The notes under the pieces are model-generated. The model was not told the origin of the DNA. It worked only from the letters and a program-made list of their open reading frames with translations, and made no database searches. A program made the translations under genes and the position numbers. Shown here piece by piece: positions 8,917 through 17,273 of a DNA stretch of 64,000 nt. Source of the DNA: Prauserella alba (GTDB taxonomy: Bacteria; Actinomycetota; Actinomycetes; Mycobacteriales; Pseudonocardiaceae). Every line of letters begins with the position of its first letter. The stretch's first letter is position 1. The stretch is taken from NCBI RefSeq assembly GCF_024171735.1, contig NZ_JAMTCH010000004.1, forward strand, positions 186,001 through 250,000, in the 5' to 3' direction.

Positions 8917-9080
8917 CGACAACACCGTCCTTTCGCCGCGGAAGCGAACCGGCGACACGGCCGGGACGAATCGCGGACGGCGGCCTGGCAGGCCGGTCGG
9001 GATGTGCGAACGTCCCCGACCCTAAGCGGCCCCGCGACCCGGAGCAACGCGGGGAACCGGGCCCGGGAACCGCCCGCCGG

Positions 9081-9818
9081 TCAGCGGCGCGCGGGCGCGA
9101 CGCCGAGCGCCCGGTCCACCCACCGGCCCACGGGAAGCGCGATGACCACGGCCGCCAGCACGACGTGGAGGACCATGAACACCACTGCCGTGGCGACGCT
9201 CGGTACGCCGGTGAACACGATGATGTGCGAGGCCCACGGCAACTCCGACGGCCGCGATCCCGCGGCCCACACGTCGTTGAGCGCCCAGAACGTCAGGTCG
9301 TTGAGCCCCGACACGACGACCAGGATCGCCGCGACGCCAGTCTTGAGCACGTTCGCCGTCCTGGCCCCGCCCAGCCGGTAGGCCAGCAGCATCAGCAGCA
9401 CGATGAACGTCGTGATGAACAGCTCGAACTGGTACACCGGCTCGAAGGAACCGTCCTGATCGGCCGTGCGCCCGAACTCCTGGATGCGCATGACCATCTC
9501 GGTGTCGATGTAGGCCATGTAGCCGATCACGCAGAGCAGCAGTAGCCCAGGGGCCATGCGCCACTTCGGCAACAGGGCCACCGCCACCACGGCGAACGCG
9601 AACGGGCTCAGTTTGAACGCCCATTCCGCAAGGTTGTCCAGCGTCTGGTCGGGCGGCAGCACCACCATGATCAGCAGCGCCAGTACCGCCGCGGGGACCG
9701 TCGGCACCACCCACAGCCAGCCGCGCGCGCGATACAGAGCGGCCACCCAGCCCCGTCGACGGTCGTCGCCCCTGCCGTCGGCAGCGGGCGGCCCGGCTCC
9801 CGGCATCGTCGCGGTCAT
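9081..9818 (-). CDS. Polytopic membrane protein of unknown function
   Basis: This 245-residue protein has about six predicted membrane segments: WLWVVPTVPAAVLALLIMVV, the segments after FKLSPF and PGLLLLCVIGYMAYI, FELFITTFIVLLMLLAY, ANVLKTGVAAILVVVSGL and a C-terminal VFMVLHVVLAAVVIALPV. I do not recognise the family. Its ATG overlaps the carbamoyltransferase stop by 4 bp, making it the last gene of the leftward five-gene operon that starts near 15160. Coupling suggests it acts with the carbamoyltransferase product, perhaps in transport or membrane anchoring. Confidence 0.75.
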   Translation of the reverse strand: MTATMPGAGPPAADGRGDDRRRGWVAALYRARGWLWVVPTVPAAVLALLIMVVLPPDQTLDNLAEWAFKLSPFAFAVVAVALLPKWRMAPGLLLLCVIGYMAYIDTEMVMRIQEFGRTADQDGSFEPVYQFELFITTFIVLLMLLAYRLGGARTANVLKTGVAAILVVVSGLNDLTFWALNDVWAAGSRPSELPWASHIIVFTGVPSVATAVVFMVLHVVLAAVVIALPVGRWVDRALGVAPARR

Positions 9819-11632
9819 GCGTCGTCGTCCTCCAAGCGTGGCTTCTCCACCCAGAACGGGCCGAGCGCGAGCGCGTCCACATCGGTCTTGAGATAGCACG
9901 CGACGGCGTCCGCCGGATTCATGACGATCGGTTCCTCGTTGTCGTTGAACGAGGTGTTGACGACCATCGGCACACCGGTGAGCCGTTCGAAGTGCTGGAT
10001 CATGCGGTAGTAGAGGGGATTGTCCTCCTCCGACACCGTCTGCACCCGGGCGGTGCCGTCGACATGGGTGATCGCCGGTACGACCTCCCGCTGGTGTTCC
10101 AGCACGTCGAACACGAGCAGCATCACCGGCGACGGATAGCCGCTGGCGAAGAACTCGCCCGCACGTTCGGCCAAGCAGGACGGTGCGAACGGCCGGAAGG
10201 CCTCCCGATGCTTGACCTTCTCGTTCATCCGTGTCTTCGACTCGGGATCGCGCGGATCGGCCACGAGCGACCGGTTGCCGAGTGCCCGCGGTCCGCACTC
10301 CATCCGGCCCTGGAACCAGCCGATGATCAGCCCGTCGGCGATCCGCCTGGCCGCGTGCGCCGCGATGTCGTCATGGCGCTCGTAGTCCAGCCCCGCATCC
10401 TTGAGCGCCAGTTCCATGTCGGTCTCGGTGTACTCGGGGCCGGTGTAGGTGAAGCCGCTCCGCGGCCGCGGCCTGCGGTAGGTCCCCACACTGACGTCGA
10501 GGGCAGCGCCGACGGCGCACCCGTCGTCGGCCGCGGCGGGCTGGGCGAAGAAGTCCTCGAACGGGGTCTCCAACAGGATCCGCCCGTTCATGACGCTGTT
10601 GAGCGCCACCCCACCGGCCACGCTCAGCCTCGTCGATCCGGTTTCGGCCTGCAGCCACCTGGCGAGGTGCAGCCCGGCTTCCTCGAGCGTCACCTGCAGC
10701 GCGTACGCGATGTCGCAGTAGTGCTGCGGCACCGGGTTCTCCGCCGTCACCCGCGTTCTCGGCCGGGCGGGGCCGAACAGGTCGTGGAACTTCTGCGACA
10801 TCACGTGTTTGCCGGTGCGGTGGTGTTCGAACCAACTGAGGTCGAGTTCGAACCCGCCGTCCGGGCCGAGGTGCACCAGCTCGCGGAACGCCTCGACGTA
10901 CGTGTCGTCGCCCAGCGGGGCCAGGCCCATGATCTTGCCCTCGTCCCGTGTCGGGTAGAAGCCGAGGTACCCGGTGACACCGGCGTACATCGCCCCCAGC
11001 GAGTGCGGGAACTTGATCCGCCGCAGCTCTCGGATGGTGTCGCCCCTGCCGTGCGCCAGCAGCGTCGAGGCGCCGTCACTGCCGATGCCGTCGAGGGTCA
11101 GCACCGCCGATTCGTCCCAGGGGCAGATGTAGTACGCGCTGCCTGCGTGGGCGCGGTGGTGATCGACCAGGTGCACCGTGAAGTTCACCGGCCCGGAGTG
11201 GCCGACGGCCTCCTTGATGTCGCGTTCGAGGGTGTAGGTGCGTTTGATGTGGGCGAGCACCGCACCGCCGACGTGGTAGTCGTCGACGCCCTTGCCCCCG
11301 CCGCTGCGGAGTGTCTTCAGCAGACCGGCGGCCCTGCCCCCCGAAGCGCCGTCCGGGTTGCGGAAGACGTCGAGGGTGCCGGGGAAGTACCGCGCGAACA
11401 CCTTCGCTGCGTGGATCGCCTCCTTCCACCGCTGCCAGTAGTAGGCGACGTGGTCGACCTCGGCGAGCGTGATACCCGCCTGGTCGAGGCAGAACTTGAT
11501 CGCGTTCGCGGGCAGACCCCCGTCGTGCTTGACGCGGGTGAACCGCTCCTCCTCGGCGAAGGCGACGATCGTGCCGTCGTGGACGAGCGCTGCCGCCGAG
11601 TCGTGGACTCTGCTGATACCGAGTACGTACAT
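9815..11632 (-). CDS. NodU/CmcH-family carbamoyltransferase
   Basis: This 605-residue O-carbamoyltransferase transfers carbamoyl phosphate-derived carbamoyl via carbamoyl-adenylate to a hydroxyl. The N-terminal Kae1/YrdC-like domain shows MYVLGISRVHDSAAALV, the metal-binding histidines in LVDHHRAHAGSAYY (about 160) and LTLDGIGSDGAST. The C-terminal domain shows GWFQGRMECGPRALGNRSL and NTSFNDNEEPIV, both family hallmarks. Homologues decorate Nod factors, cephamycins, aminoglycosides and surface sugars. The ATG at 11632 follows a GGAGCGAG site and sits 17 bp after the flippase-like gene. It implies that the product of this locus carries a carbamate. Confidence 0.93.
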   Translation of the reverse strand: MYVLGISRVHDSAAALVHDGTIVAFAEEERFTRVKHDGGLPANAIKFCLDQAGITLAEVDHVAYYWQRWKEAIHAAKVFARYFPGTLDVFRNPDGASGGRAAGLLKTLRSGGGKGVDDYHVGGAVLAHIKRTYTLERDIKEAVGHSGPVNFTVHLVDHHRAHAGSAYYICPWDESAVLTLDGIGSDGASTLLAHGRGDTIRELRRIKFPHSLGAMYAGVTGYLGFYPTRDEGKIMGLAPLGDDTYVEAFRELVHLGPDGGFELDLSWFEHHRTGKHVMSQKFHDLFGPARPRTRVTAENPVPQHYCDIAYALQVTLEEAGLHLARWLQAETGSTRLSVAGGVALNSVMNGRILLETPFEDFFAQPAAADDGCAVGAALDVSVGTYRRPRPRSGFTYTGPEYTETDMELALKDAGLDYERHDDIAAHAARRIADGLIIGWFQGRMECGPRALGNRSLVADPRDPESKTRMNEKVKHREAFRPFAPSCLAERAGEFFASGYPSPVMLLVFDVLEHQREVVPAITHVDGTARVQTVSEEDNPLYYRMIQHFERLTGVPMVVNTSFNDNEEPIVMNPADAVACYLKTDVDALALGPFWVEKPRLEDDDA

Positions 11633-11649
11633 GCTCTCGCTCCGTGGTG

Positions 11650-12948
11650 TTACGTGGTGGATGACAGGTCGGACCGTGCAGGCCGTCCGGCGGGCAGACC
11701 GGACGGCCGGCTTCGCACCATGTGGTGCAGCGCCGCCGCCTCGGCCGCCAACGCGAACACGACTGCGGCGAACCCGCCCGCGGCGCCGAGGGGCGGCACC
11801 AGGCACAGCGCGCCCACCGTCGTCGCGAGGAGACGGCACAGCGCTCCCCGGAGACTCACGCCCAGCAACGGGCCTCCGGTGTTCTCGATCAGAAAGATTC
11901 CGTACATCACGGCGATCGCGACGGCGATCTCGACGACGGTCAACGCGGCGAGCGCCGTCCACATGGCGATGCCCGTGTCGGCGAGCAGCGCGTCGCGGGA
12001 TGCGGGCACCAGCAGGGCGGCCCCGAACAGCACGGCGAACGCCGCCCCGCCCACGACGACCGAGCGCAGGATCGCGGTGGCCTTCGACCGCGCGGTCACC
12101 GCACCGGCGCCCCGCTGCCGCAGCGATACGCCCGGCTGGTGGATCCGGAGCTGGTACCGCACGATCGAGCAGAATGCCCCCGCCGCGAGCATCGCGAGGT
12201 AGAACGGCCCGCTGTCGGACACCCGGCCCACAGCGGCGAGCACGAAGAACACCACCGCGACGGTCAGGGCGTCGAGCAGCTCCGGCACACCGAGGAGCCA
12301 GGTGGTGCGCCCGTAGGCGAGCACGAGCCGTCGTCGCCGCAGCGGTTCGGGCCGCCGCCAGTCGCGGGGCAGCAGGCCGACGGCCGTCAACGCGACGGCG
12401 GCCAGCCCGGCGGGCAGCACCAGCAGCACCGTGCGCGGGGACCAGTCGGCCAGCCACGTCGTCAGTGTCACCACGAGTACCAGCGCCGCTCCCGCCGTGA
12501 ACGCCCAGGCATCGAGCGAGGCGCTGCCCCTGAGCCGATGCAGCCCGGACACCGTCATCAGCATGCCGGAACACGTGTGCCAGCAGGCTGCGGCCAGGTA
12601 CGGCACCAGCGCCGATTCCGGCGCCACGAACGCGGTCACGATCAGGGCGGCCGCGAACGCCAGCACCGGCGCGACGGCGAACCGCACCGCCAGCGCGGCC
12701 ACCGTCGCCCGTGTCACCCGCACCCTCGGCGCCAGCTTCAGGGCGCTCTTCTCGGCCGCGTTGGGCAGGAACACCAGCCACGCACACGCACCCAGGGCGT
12801 TGGCGAACGGACCGTAGGCGACCGTGCCCCAGACGACGGCCAACACCACCTGCATCAGCTGCACGCTGGCACGGAAGGAGCCCCGGCCGAGGAGCAGCCG
12901 GAGCATCATCGACCGGCGGGGCGCCGCGCTCACCGCAGCGCCGGTCAC
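11650..12948 (-). CDS. Polysaccharide flippase-like membrane protein
   Basis: The 432-residue protein is almost wholly hydrophobic, with about twelve predicted membrane spans in paired arrangement and a basic cytoplasmic loop (RLRIHQPGVSLRQRGAG) in the middle. Size and layout resemble the MOP-superfamily polysaccharide/lipid-linked-sugar flippases, but no diagnostic motif is visible and the assignment rests on shape and context. The GTG start overlaps the ATP-grasp stop by 4 bp. Together with the GT2 glycosyltransferase and carbamoyltransferase it suggests a lipid-linked or surface-exported product. Confidence 0.65.
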   Translation of the reverse strand: MTGAAVSAAPRRSMMLRLLLGRGSFRASVQLMQVVLAVVWGTVAYGPFANALGACAWLVFLPNAAEKSALKLAPRVRVTRATVAALAVRFAVAPVLAFAAALIVTAFVAPESALVPYLAAACWHTCSGMLMTVSGLHRLRGSASLDAWAFTAGAALVLVVTLTTWLADWSPRTVLLVLPAGLAAVALTAVGLLPRDWRRPEPLRRRRLVLAYGRTTWLLGVPELLDALTVAVVFFVLAAVGRVSDSGPFYLAMLAAGAFCSIVRYQLRIHQPGVSLRQRGAGAVTARSKATAILRSVVVGGAAFAVLFGAALLVPASRDALLADTGIAMWTALAALTVVEIAVAIAVMYGIFLIENTGGPLLGVSLRGALCRLLATTVGALCLVPPLGAAGGFAAVVFALAAEAAALHHMVRSRPSGLPAGRPARSDLSSTT

Positions 12949-14162
12949 GGCTGCGGCACCGCCTGAGCCACGTCGTCGAGGCGGAACTTCAGTGCGCCGC
13001 GTACCACTTCCGCCGAGTCACGCAGATCGTCCATCGTGGCTGCTTGAAGGACCGCGTAACCGAGTTTGTAGCCCGCCTGTTCGTAGGCGCGCACGAACGT
13101 CCCCTCGTCGGCGAACATCCGCAGGTCGACCACAGCGGGATGCGCGGCGACCTCGTCGATGCCGCAGACCTCGGCGAGCCTGCCCGCACGGTCGGCCCCG
13201 AAGACCTGCACCATCGTCGGCACCGGCTCCCGGGGTGCGAGCACCGGCTCGTCACCCACCGCCGTCGCCATGGTCGCCGCCATGACGTCCACGCCGTAGC
13301 ACGACTCGATGAGCTCGGCGAGGCCGTTGCCGCCCATGCGCGCACCCATCTCCACGAGGTACAGCCTGCCGTCACGGCCGAGTACCGCATCGAGTGTCAG
13401 CGGACCGTCGGGGTAACCGATCCGATCGCAGACCGCTTCGAGCATGCCCACCAGCTCAGCGTCCACTCCGGACGGAAGTTCCGCGGGTACGAGGTGCGAG
13501 GTGGTCACGAAGTACGGCGGCGGTGTGATCGTCCGTTCGGTGACGGCGTGGAAGGCCACCCTGCCGCGGCGCATGAGCACCTCGACAGTGAGGTGCATCC
13601 CCGTCAGATACTCCTCCACGACGAGCTTGCCCTCCGGGGAGAACGCCACCGACTCGGTGAACGCCGAACGCAGGGAACCCGGTCCGGCACACGCCACCAC
13701 TCCCCTGCTTCCCGACGAGTCGACCGGTTTGACCAGTGCGGGGAAGCGCAGTTCGCGGGCCCGCTTGACGAGGTCGTCGTCCGGCGCACCGCTGACCGCC
13801 CGGTACCCCGGCAGGTCCAGCTCCGCGCACAGCTCGCGGAACACCGATTTGTCGACCGAGGCGCGCATCGCCAGGTCGGGTAGCCGCGCGGGGAGATTCC
13901 AGTGCCGGGTGAGCCATGCCAGAGCGGGCAACCCGACGTCGCTGGCCGGGCACAGCACACCGACGATGTCGTCGCGTCCGGCGAGTGCGCTCGCGATCCG
14001 CTCCGGGGCGCGCACGCTCAGCCGAACGAACTCGTCGGCGTGGAGCACACCCGGGGCGCTCGGCCGGATGTCGACACAGATCGTCCGGTATCCCAGTTCC
14101 CTCGCCCGTTGATACACGCTGACCGAACCGTCGGCGCCGCCCAGTACCACCAGCGTCTTCAC
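12945..14162 (-). CDS. ATP-grasp carboxylate-amine ligase
   Basis: This 405-residue ATP-grasp enzyme couples a carboxylate to an amine or other nucleophile through an acyl-phosphate. The N-terminal Rossmann-like part is MKTLVVLGGADGSVSVYQRA. The ATP-grasp fold includes RFPALVKPVDSSGSRGV (phosphate-binding lysine), KLVVEEYLTGMHLTVEVLMR and the Mg-binding VEMGARMGGNGLAELIE. The GTG start at 14162 overlaps the glycosyltransferase stop (GTGA); the longer open frame to 14879 is a shadow of that gene. Its likely role is forming an amide or peptide bond in the product, possibly supplying substrates for the BioF2-like transferases across the divergent promoter. Confidence 0.88.
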   Translation of the reverse strand: MKTLVVLGGADGSVSVYQRARELGYRTICVDIRPSAPGVLHADEFVRLSVRAPERIASALAGRDDIVGVLCPASDVGLPALAWLTRHWNLPARLPDLAMRASVDKSVFRELCAELDLPGYRAVSGAPDDDLVKRARELRFPALVKPVDSSGSRGVVACAGPGSLRSAFTESVAFSPEGKLVVEEYLTGMHLTVEVLMRRGRVAFHAVTERTITPPPYFVTTSHLVPAELPSGVDAELVGMLEAVCDRIGYPDGPLTLDAVLGRDGRLYLVEMGARMGGNGLAELIESCYGVDVMAATMATAVGDEPVLAPREPVPTMVQVFGADRAGRLAEVCGIDEVAAHPAVVDLRMFADEGTFVRAYEQAGYKLGYAVLQAATMDDLRDSAEVVRGALKFRLDDVAQAVPQP

Positions 14163-15160
14163 GAGGTCACCTCCGCCCGCCGGGGCTGCGGGGCGACCGG
14201 CCGCTCGTCGAGGAGCAGGTCGGCGGGGTCGACCCGGTCGTGCAGGGACGTCTCCCGGATGTAGAACTGGCGTGGTCGCGGCTGTCCGGCTCCGACGGTG
14301 ACGAGGTAGCGGACACCCACGGCCAGCACGGCCGTCAACACGGCGAGCACCACGAACAGCGCGGCCGGCACCGCGGCTCCGCCGATCACTCCGGTGCCCG
14401 CCGCCACGGCCAGCAGACCGCATAGCGCAGCGGTCCCCAGCGCGAGACCTGCGGCGACGCCGGGCAGCCTGCGCGTGAAGCCGACGAACAGTTCCACCGC
14501 GTGCGAGGCGAGGAAACGGAAGCCCACCTTCGACTCGCCGCGCTCCCTCGCCCGATGGCCGACGGCCACGGTCGTGTAGCGACTGGTCAGCCGCGGCACC
14601 GTCGCCATGAAGTACGGCGTGCCGAGTTCGAGGTCGACGACGCGACGTGCGAGATCGGTACGCACCAGCCGGAACGCGGTCGCACCACGCGGTATCTCGA
14701 CCCGCAGGACTCGCTGGGCGAGATGGTGGAACACCGCGGTGCCCCAGCGCCGCAGCAACGGGTCCTGCCGGTTCGTCCGGACCCCGAACACGGCGTCGTA
14801 ACCCTGTTGCGCCTCGTCGATCAGCACGCGCGCCTCGGCGGCGGGGAACTGCTGATCGGCGTCGATGTGCAGCACCCACGGCTGCGCGGCGTATCGGTAG
14901 CCTGCGGAAAAAGCGGCCTCGAAGCCGAAGTTCCGCGTGAAGGAAATGAAACCGACGCGCGGATCTTGTTCCGTCAGACCGCGGATGATGTCAAGTGATC
15001 CGTCCGCGCTTCCGTCGTCGACATAGATGACTTCTAGATCGAGGTCGCCGAGTTCCTCGACGATCTCCTCGTACGATGCCGTGATATTGTCCACTTCGTT
15101 ATAACACGGAACCACCACTGTGATACTCGATATCCTGGTGCGATCAACACTCGGCCCCAT
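14159..15160 (-). CDS. Family 2 glycosyltransferase with C-terminal membrane anchor (GtrB/ArnC/DPM1 type)
   Basis: This GT2 enzyme of 333 residues has VVVPCYNEVDNI at the N-terminus, the nucleotide-sugar motif VIYVDDGSADGS, the metal-binding HIDADQQFPAAE, and two C-terminal membrane spans (ALGTAALCGLLAVAAG and AALFVVLAVLTAVLAVGVRY). This is the architecture of polyprenyl-phosphate glycosyltransferases. It would load a sugar on a lipid carrier at the cytoplasmic face. The ATG at 15160 has no clear Shine-Dalgarno but overlaps the stop of a 21-codon upstream reading frame (TGATG), suggesting translational coupling. It is the first main gene of the leftward operon. Confidence 0.9.
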   Translation of the reverse strand: MGPSVDRTRISSITVVVPCYNEVDNITASYEEIVEELGDLDLEVIYVDDGSADGSLDIIRGLTEQDPRVGFISFTRNFGFEAAFSAGYRYAAQPWVLHIDADQQFPAAEARVLIDEAQQGYDAVFGVRTNRQDPLLRRWGTAVFHHLAQRVLRVEIPRGATAFRLVRTDLARRVVDLELGTPYFMATVPRLTSRYTTVAVGHRARERGESKVGFRFLASHAVELFVGFTRRLPGVAAGLALGTAALCGLLAVAAGTGVIGGAAVPAALFVVLAVLTAVLAVGVRYLVTVGAGQPRPRQFYIRETSLHDRVDPADLLLDERPVAPQPRRAEVTS

Positions 15161-15225
15161 CACAGGTCACACACCAGAACCGGAGCGGATTCCCGTAGCG
15201 GAACCCATCTCGGCGAACACGGCAT
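15160..15225 (-). CDS. Possible 21-residue leader peptide coupled to the glycosyltransferase
   Basis: An ATG preceded by GAGGG opens a 21-codon frame whose TGA overlaps the glycosyltransferase ATG (TGATG). The peptide (MPCSPRWVPLRESAPVLVCD plus L) has no recognisable domain. It would explain translation of the downstream gene, which lacks its own ribosome-binding site. It could be chance. Confidence 0.35.
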   Translation of the reverse strand: MPCSPRWVPLRESAPVLVCDL

Positions 15226-15285
15226 GAATGCCCTCGCGTTTCTCCTCGTCAGCAGTCTCTGCCCCCCAGCAGGAACGATTCGAGA

Positions 15286-15313
15286 GTTATATCCGACAAA
15301 ACTGCGGCAGCAA
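15286..15313 (-). promoter_or_regulatory. Candidate promoter of the leftward biosynthetic operon
   Basis: On the minus strand TTGCTG (-35), 16 bp, TATAAC (-10) lies about 60 bp before the leader frame, in an unusually AT-rich patch between the two divergent operons. The match is to the housekeeping sigma consensus. The rest of 15226-15432 shows no gene. Confidence 0.4.
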
Positions 15314-15432
15314 GGAGGAAAGTCCGGATTGAGCCGTTCAGCCGAGGCCGAAACGGGGGCCCGGAGGGCCTTTCGGCGCAATCACGGAATTCACGGCACG
15401 AATCCGGTCGGAACGGTGGCACACTGCGCGGC

Positions 15433-16218
15433 ATGTGGAATTCGCTGGCCTTCCGGTTGTGGCGGGCCGCCTATCTGCGCGCCGTCTCCTCGGCTTTCGC
15501 AACGGTGCCGCTGTACCGGGAGACCTGGGCACTGCGCGGCCGTACGGATCCGGTGCTGGTCCCTGGAAAGACCGGTACCGGCGGCGGTGCCCTGCCCGCC
15601 GACGAGGTACACCGCCGACTTGTCGACACCGCCCCACTCGCGGGCGGTTCGACGGAACCGGACCCGGCACGCGGGCTCGCCGGACTGCTCGGCCACGCCA
15701 CCGAGCGCCGCTCGCACCGCCTCGTCGTCGTGGTGGACTCCGACGTGGCCCGGCCGCCCACGGGCCTGCCCCGCGGATCCCGCGGCTGCGTCCTGCATCC
15801 CGACGCCGCCACCGCCGCAGGCGACGAACCCGTCCTCAGGGAGATCGTCGACACGCTGCGGCGGGGTGAGCGAGTGCTGGCCGTTGGCGAGGCCAAGAAC
15901 CTCGACATGCTGTCCGCGGAGCTGCCCGCGGAGCTGCCACCGCCCGATCGCGTCCCGCACCACCGCATCGACAGGCCGGGCGGCGGGCCGTTCGGCCTGC
16001 TCCACGATCCGCTGCTCGGCTACCTCGGTGTCCTCAGGGAATGCGGCCGACTGCACGTCGACCGGAGGCACGTCTACGTGCGCGAGACGCCGGGTGGTCT
16101 CGCGTTCACGGTTCTCGACCGCACGTCGCCGCGACTGGTCGACGTCCTCATCGGCGGCGGGGTGCCGGGTGAGGTCCATGCCTGTCCGAAGCACGCCTCT
16201 CCCGTGATCGACACATGA
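15433..16218 (+). CDS. Short PaaK/LuxE-like protein, function unknown
   Basis: This 261-residue protein resembles the ends of PaaK/LuxE-type adenylate-forming enzymes. The N-terminal LRAVSSAFATVPLYRETWA resembles their opening helix. GKTGTGGGALPADEV could be a decayed phosphate loop. LGYLGVLRECGRLHVDRRHV followed by VRETPGGLAFTVLDRT and a terminal CPKH resembles the C-terminal part. The middle (about 150 residues in full-length relatives) appears missing, so catalysis by itself is doubtful. The resemblance is weak and by eye. It is the first gene of the rightward operon and overlaps the first BioF2-like gene by 4 bp (ATGA). Confidence 0.6.
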   Translation: MWNSLAFRLWRAAYLRAVSSAFATVPLYRETWALRGRTDPVLVPGKTGTGGGALPADEVHRRLVDTAPLAGGSTEPDPARGLAGLLGHATERRSHRLVVVVDSDVARPPTGLPRGSRGCVLHPDAATAAGDEPVLREIVDTLRRGERVLAVGEAKNLDMLSAELPAELPPPDRVPHHRIDRPGGGPFGLLHDPLLGYLGVLRECGRLHVDRRHVYVRETPGGLAFTVLDRTSPRLVDVLIGGGVPGEVHACPKHASPVIDT

Positions 16219-17273
16219 GGGCTGCGTCCGTACGCACCACCGCCGCCGCGCGCATCTGCGACCCGCGTGTCGACCCGCCGCCCGGTGGGTGGGCGGAGTT
16301 CGCCGACGCCGCACGCCCGCACGCCGTGTGGGATCCGGATCTGCTGCGGGTCGAAGGCTGGTTGGCGCGCAATCCCCCGCTGCTGGTCACCGTGCACGAC
16401 ACCGGTGGCATCGTGGCGGCGCTGTCGGCGCTGGTCTGCCGGCCGACGCGCTCACCCAGCTACGCTCCCCGCCGCTTCCGTCGCGGTCCGATGTGGGTCG
16501 AGGTGAGCCAGCCGTGGCTCAGCGGCCTGCCCGGGATCGTCTGGCGGCCCGGTGTTTCCGGCGACCGGCTGCACGCGGCCGTGCGCTCGGCGGAACGTGT
16601 CCTCGCGCAGCACCTCGGCGCCGGTCTGACCGGGGTGTTCTACCGCGGGGTCGGATCCGACCTGCTTCCCGAACTCGCCGGCCGTGGCCGCATCCACCGG
16701 CGCACGGATTCGTCCGCCGTACTCGACAACACGTTCGCCGACGTCGACGAGTGGCTCGCGTCGCTGAGCAAGAGTCGGCGCGGCGGGCTGCGCCGACACC
16801 ACCGTCGTGCCGAGTCCGATCCCGCGCTCGTGATCCGGGGCGGCCCCGGCCGGACCGACCTCGACGCAGCCACCGTGGCGGAGCTGCTCAACAACCATCG
16901 CGCCCGGTTCGCCGCGCGATCCGGCGACACGCGCTCACCCATCACGGCACCGTATGTGGAGGCGTTCGTGCGCAGACCCGACGTGCACACACTCACCTAT
17001 CACGACACCGACGGCAGACTGCTGGCACTCAACACGCTGCTCGACCACCGGGACGTCGTCGTCAAACAGCACTGGGCGGCGCTGCCCCGCGAGCACGGGG
17101 GCAGGTCAGGGCTGTACTTCGACGCCTACGTCCGCGCCGTGCGATGGTGCATCGCACACCGCAGGCCGCGCATCTCGTCAGGCCGGGGCAAACTCGACGT
17201 CAAGGCGTCGCTCGGGTTCACGCCACGGGTCGTGCACGGTGTGATCGCGCCGAGGCCGGTGATGGGCCGGTGA
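16215..17273 (+). CDS. BioF2-like (FemAB/GNAT-fold) acyltransferase, paralogue 1 of 4
   Basis: The 352-residue protein begins with the signature shared by all four tandem paralogues (ICDPRVDPPPGGWAEF). In the middle it has the acetyltransferase-6 type helix DVDEWLASLSKSRRGGLRRH (about 175-195). It ends with KQHWAALP and ISSGRGKLDVKASLGF. This is the layout of CelD/BioF2-like GNAT proteins, some of which act in exopolysaccharide synthesis; FemAB relatives use aminoacyl-tRNA. The donor here is unknown. Start and stop codons overlap neighbours by 4 bp on both sides. Confidence 0.8.
   Translation: MRAASVRTTAAARICDPRVDPPPGGWAEFADAARPHAVWDPDLLRVEGWLARNPPLLVTVHDTGGIVAALSALVCRPTRSPSYAPRRFRRGPMWVEVSQPWLSGLPGIVWRPGVSGDRLHAAVRSAERVLAQHLGAGLTGVFYRGVGSDLLPELAGRGRIHRRTDSSAVLDNTFADVDEWLASLSKSRRGGLRRHHRRAESDPALVIRGGPGRTDLDAATVAELLNNHRARFAARSGDTRSPITAPYVEAFVRRPDVHTLTYHDTDGRLLALNTLLDHRDVVVKQHWAALPREHGGRSGLYFDAYVRAVRWCIAHRRPRISSGRGKLDVKASLGFTPRVVHGVIAPRPVMGR

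Noticed and set aside
15329-15432. Gene start at TTG 15329 with strong AAGGAGG site
   Set aside because: The frame runs into an Arg/Pro/Cys-rich shadow of the 15433 gene with no domain.
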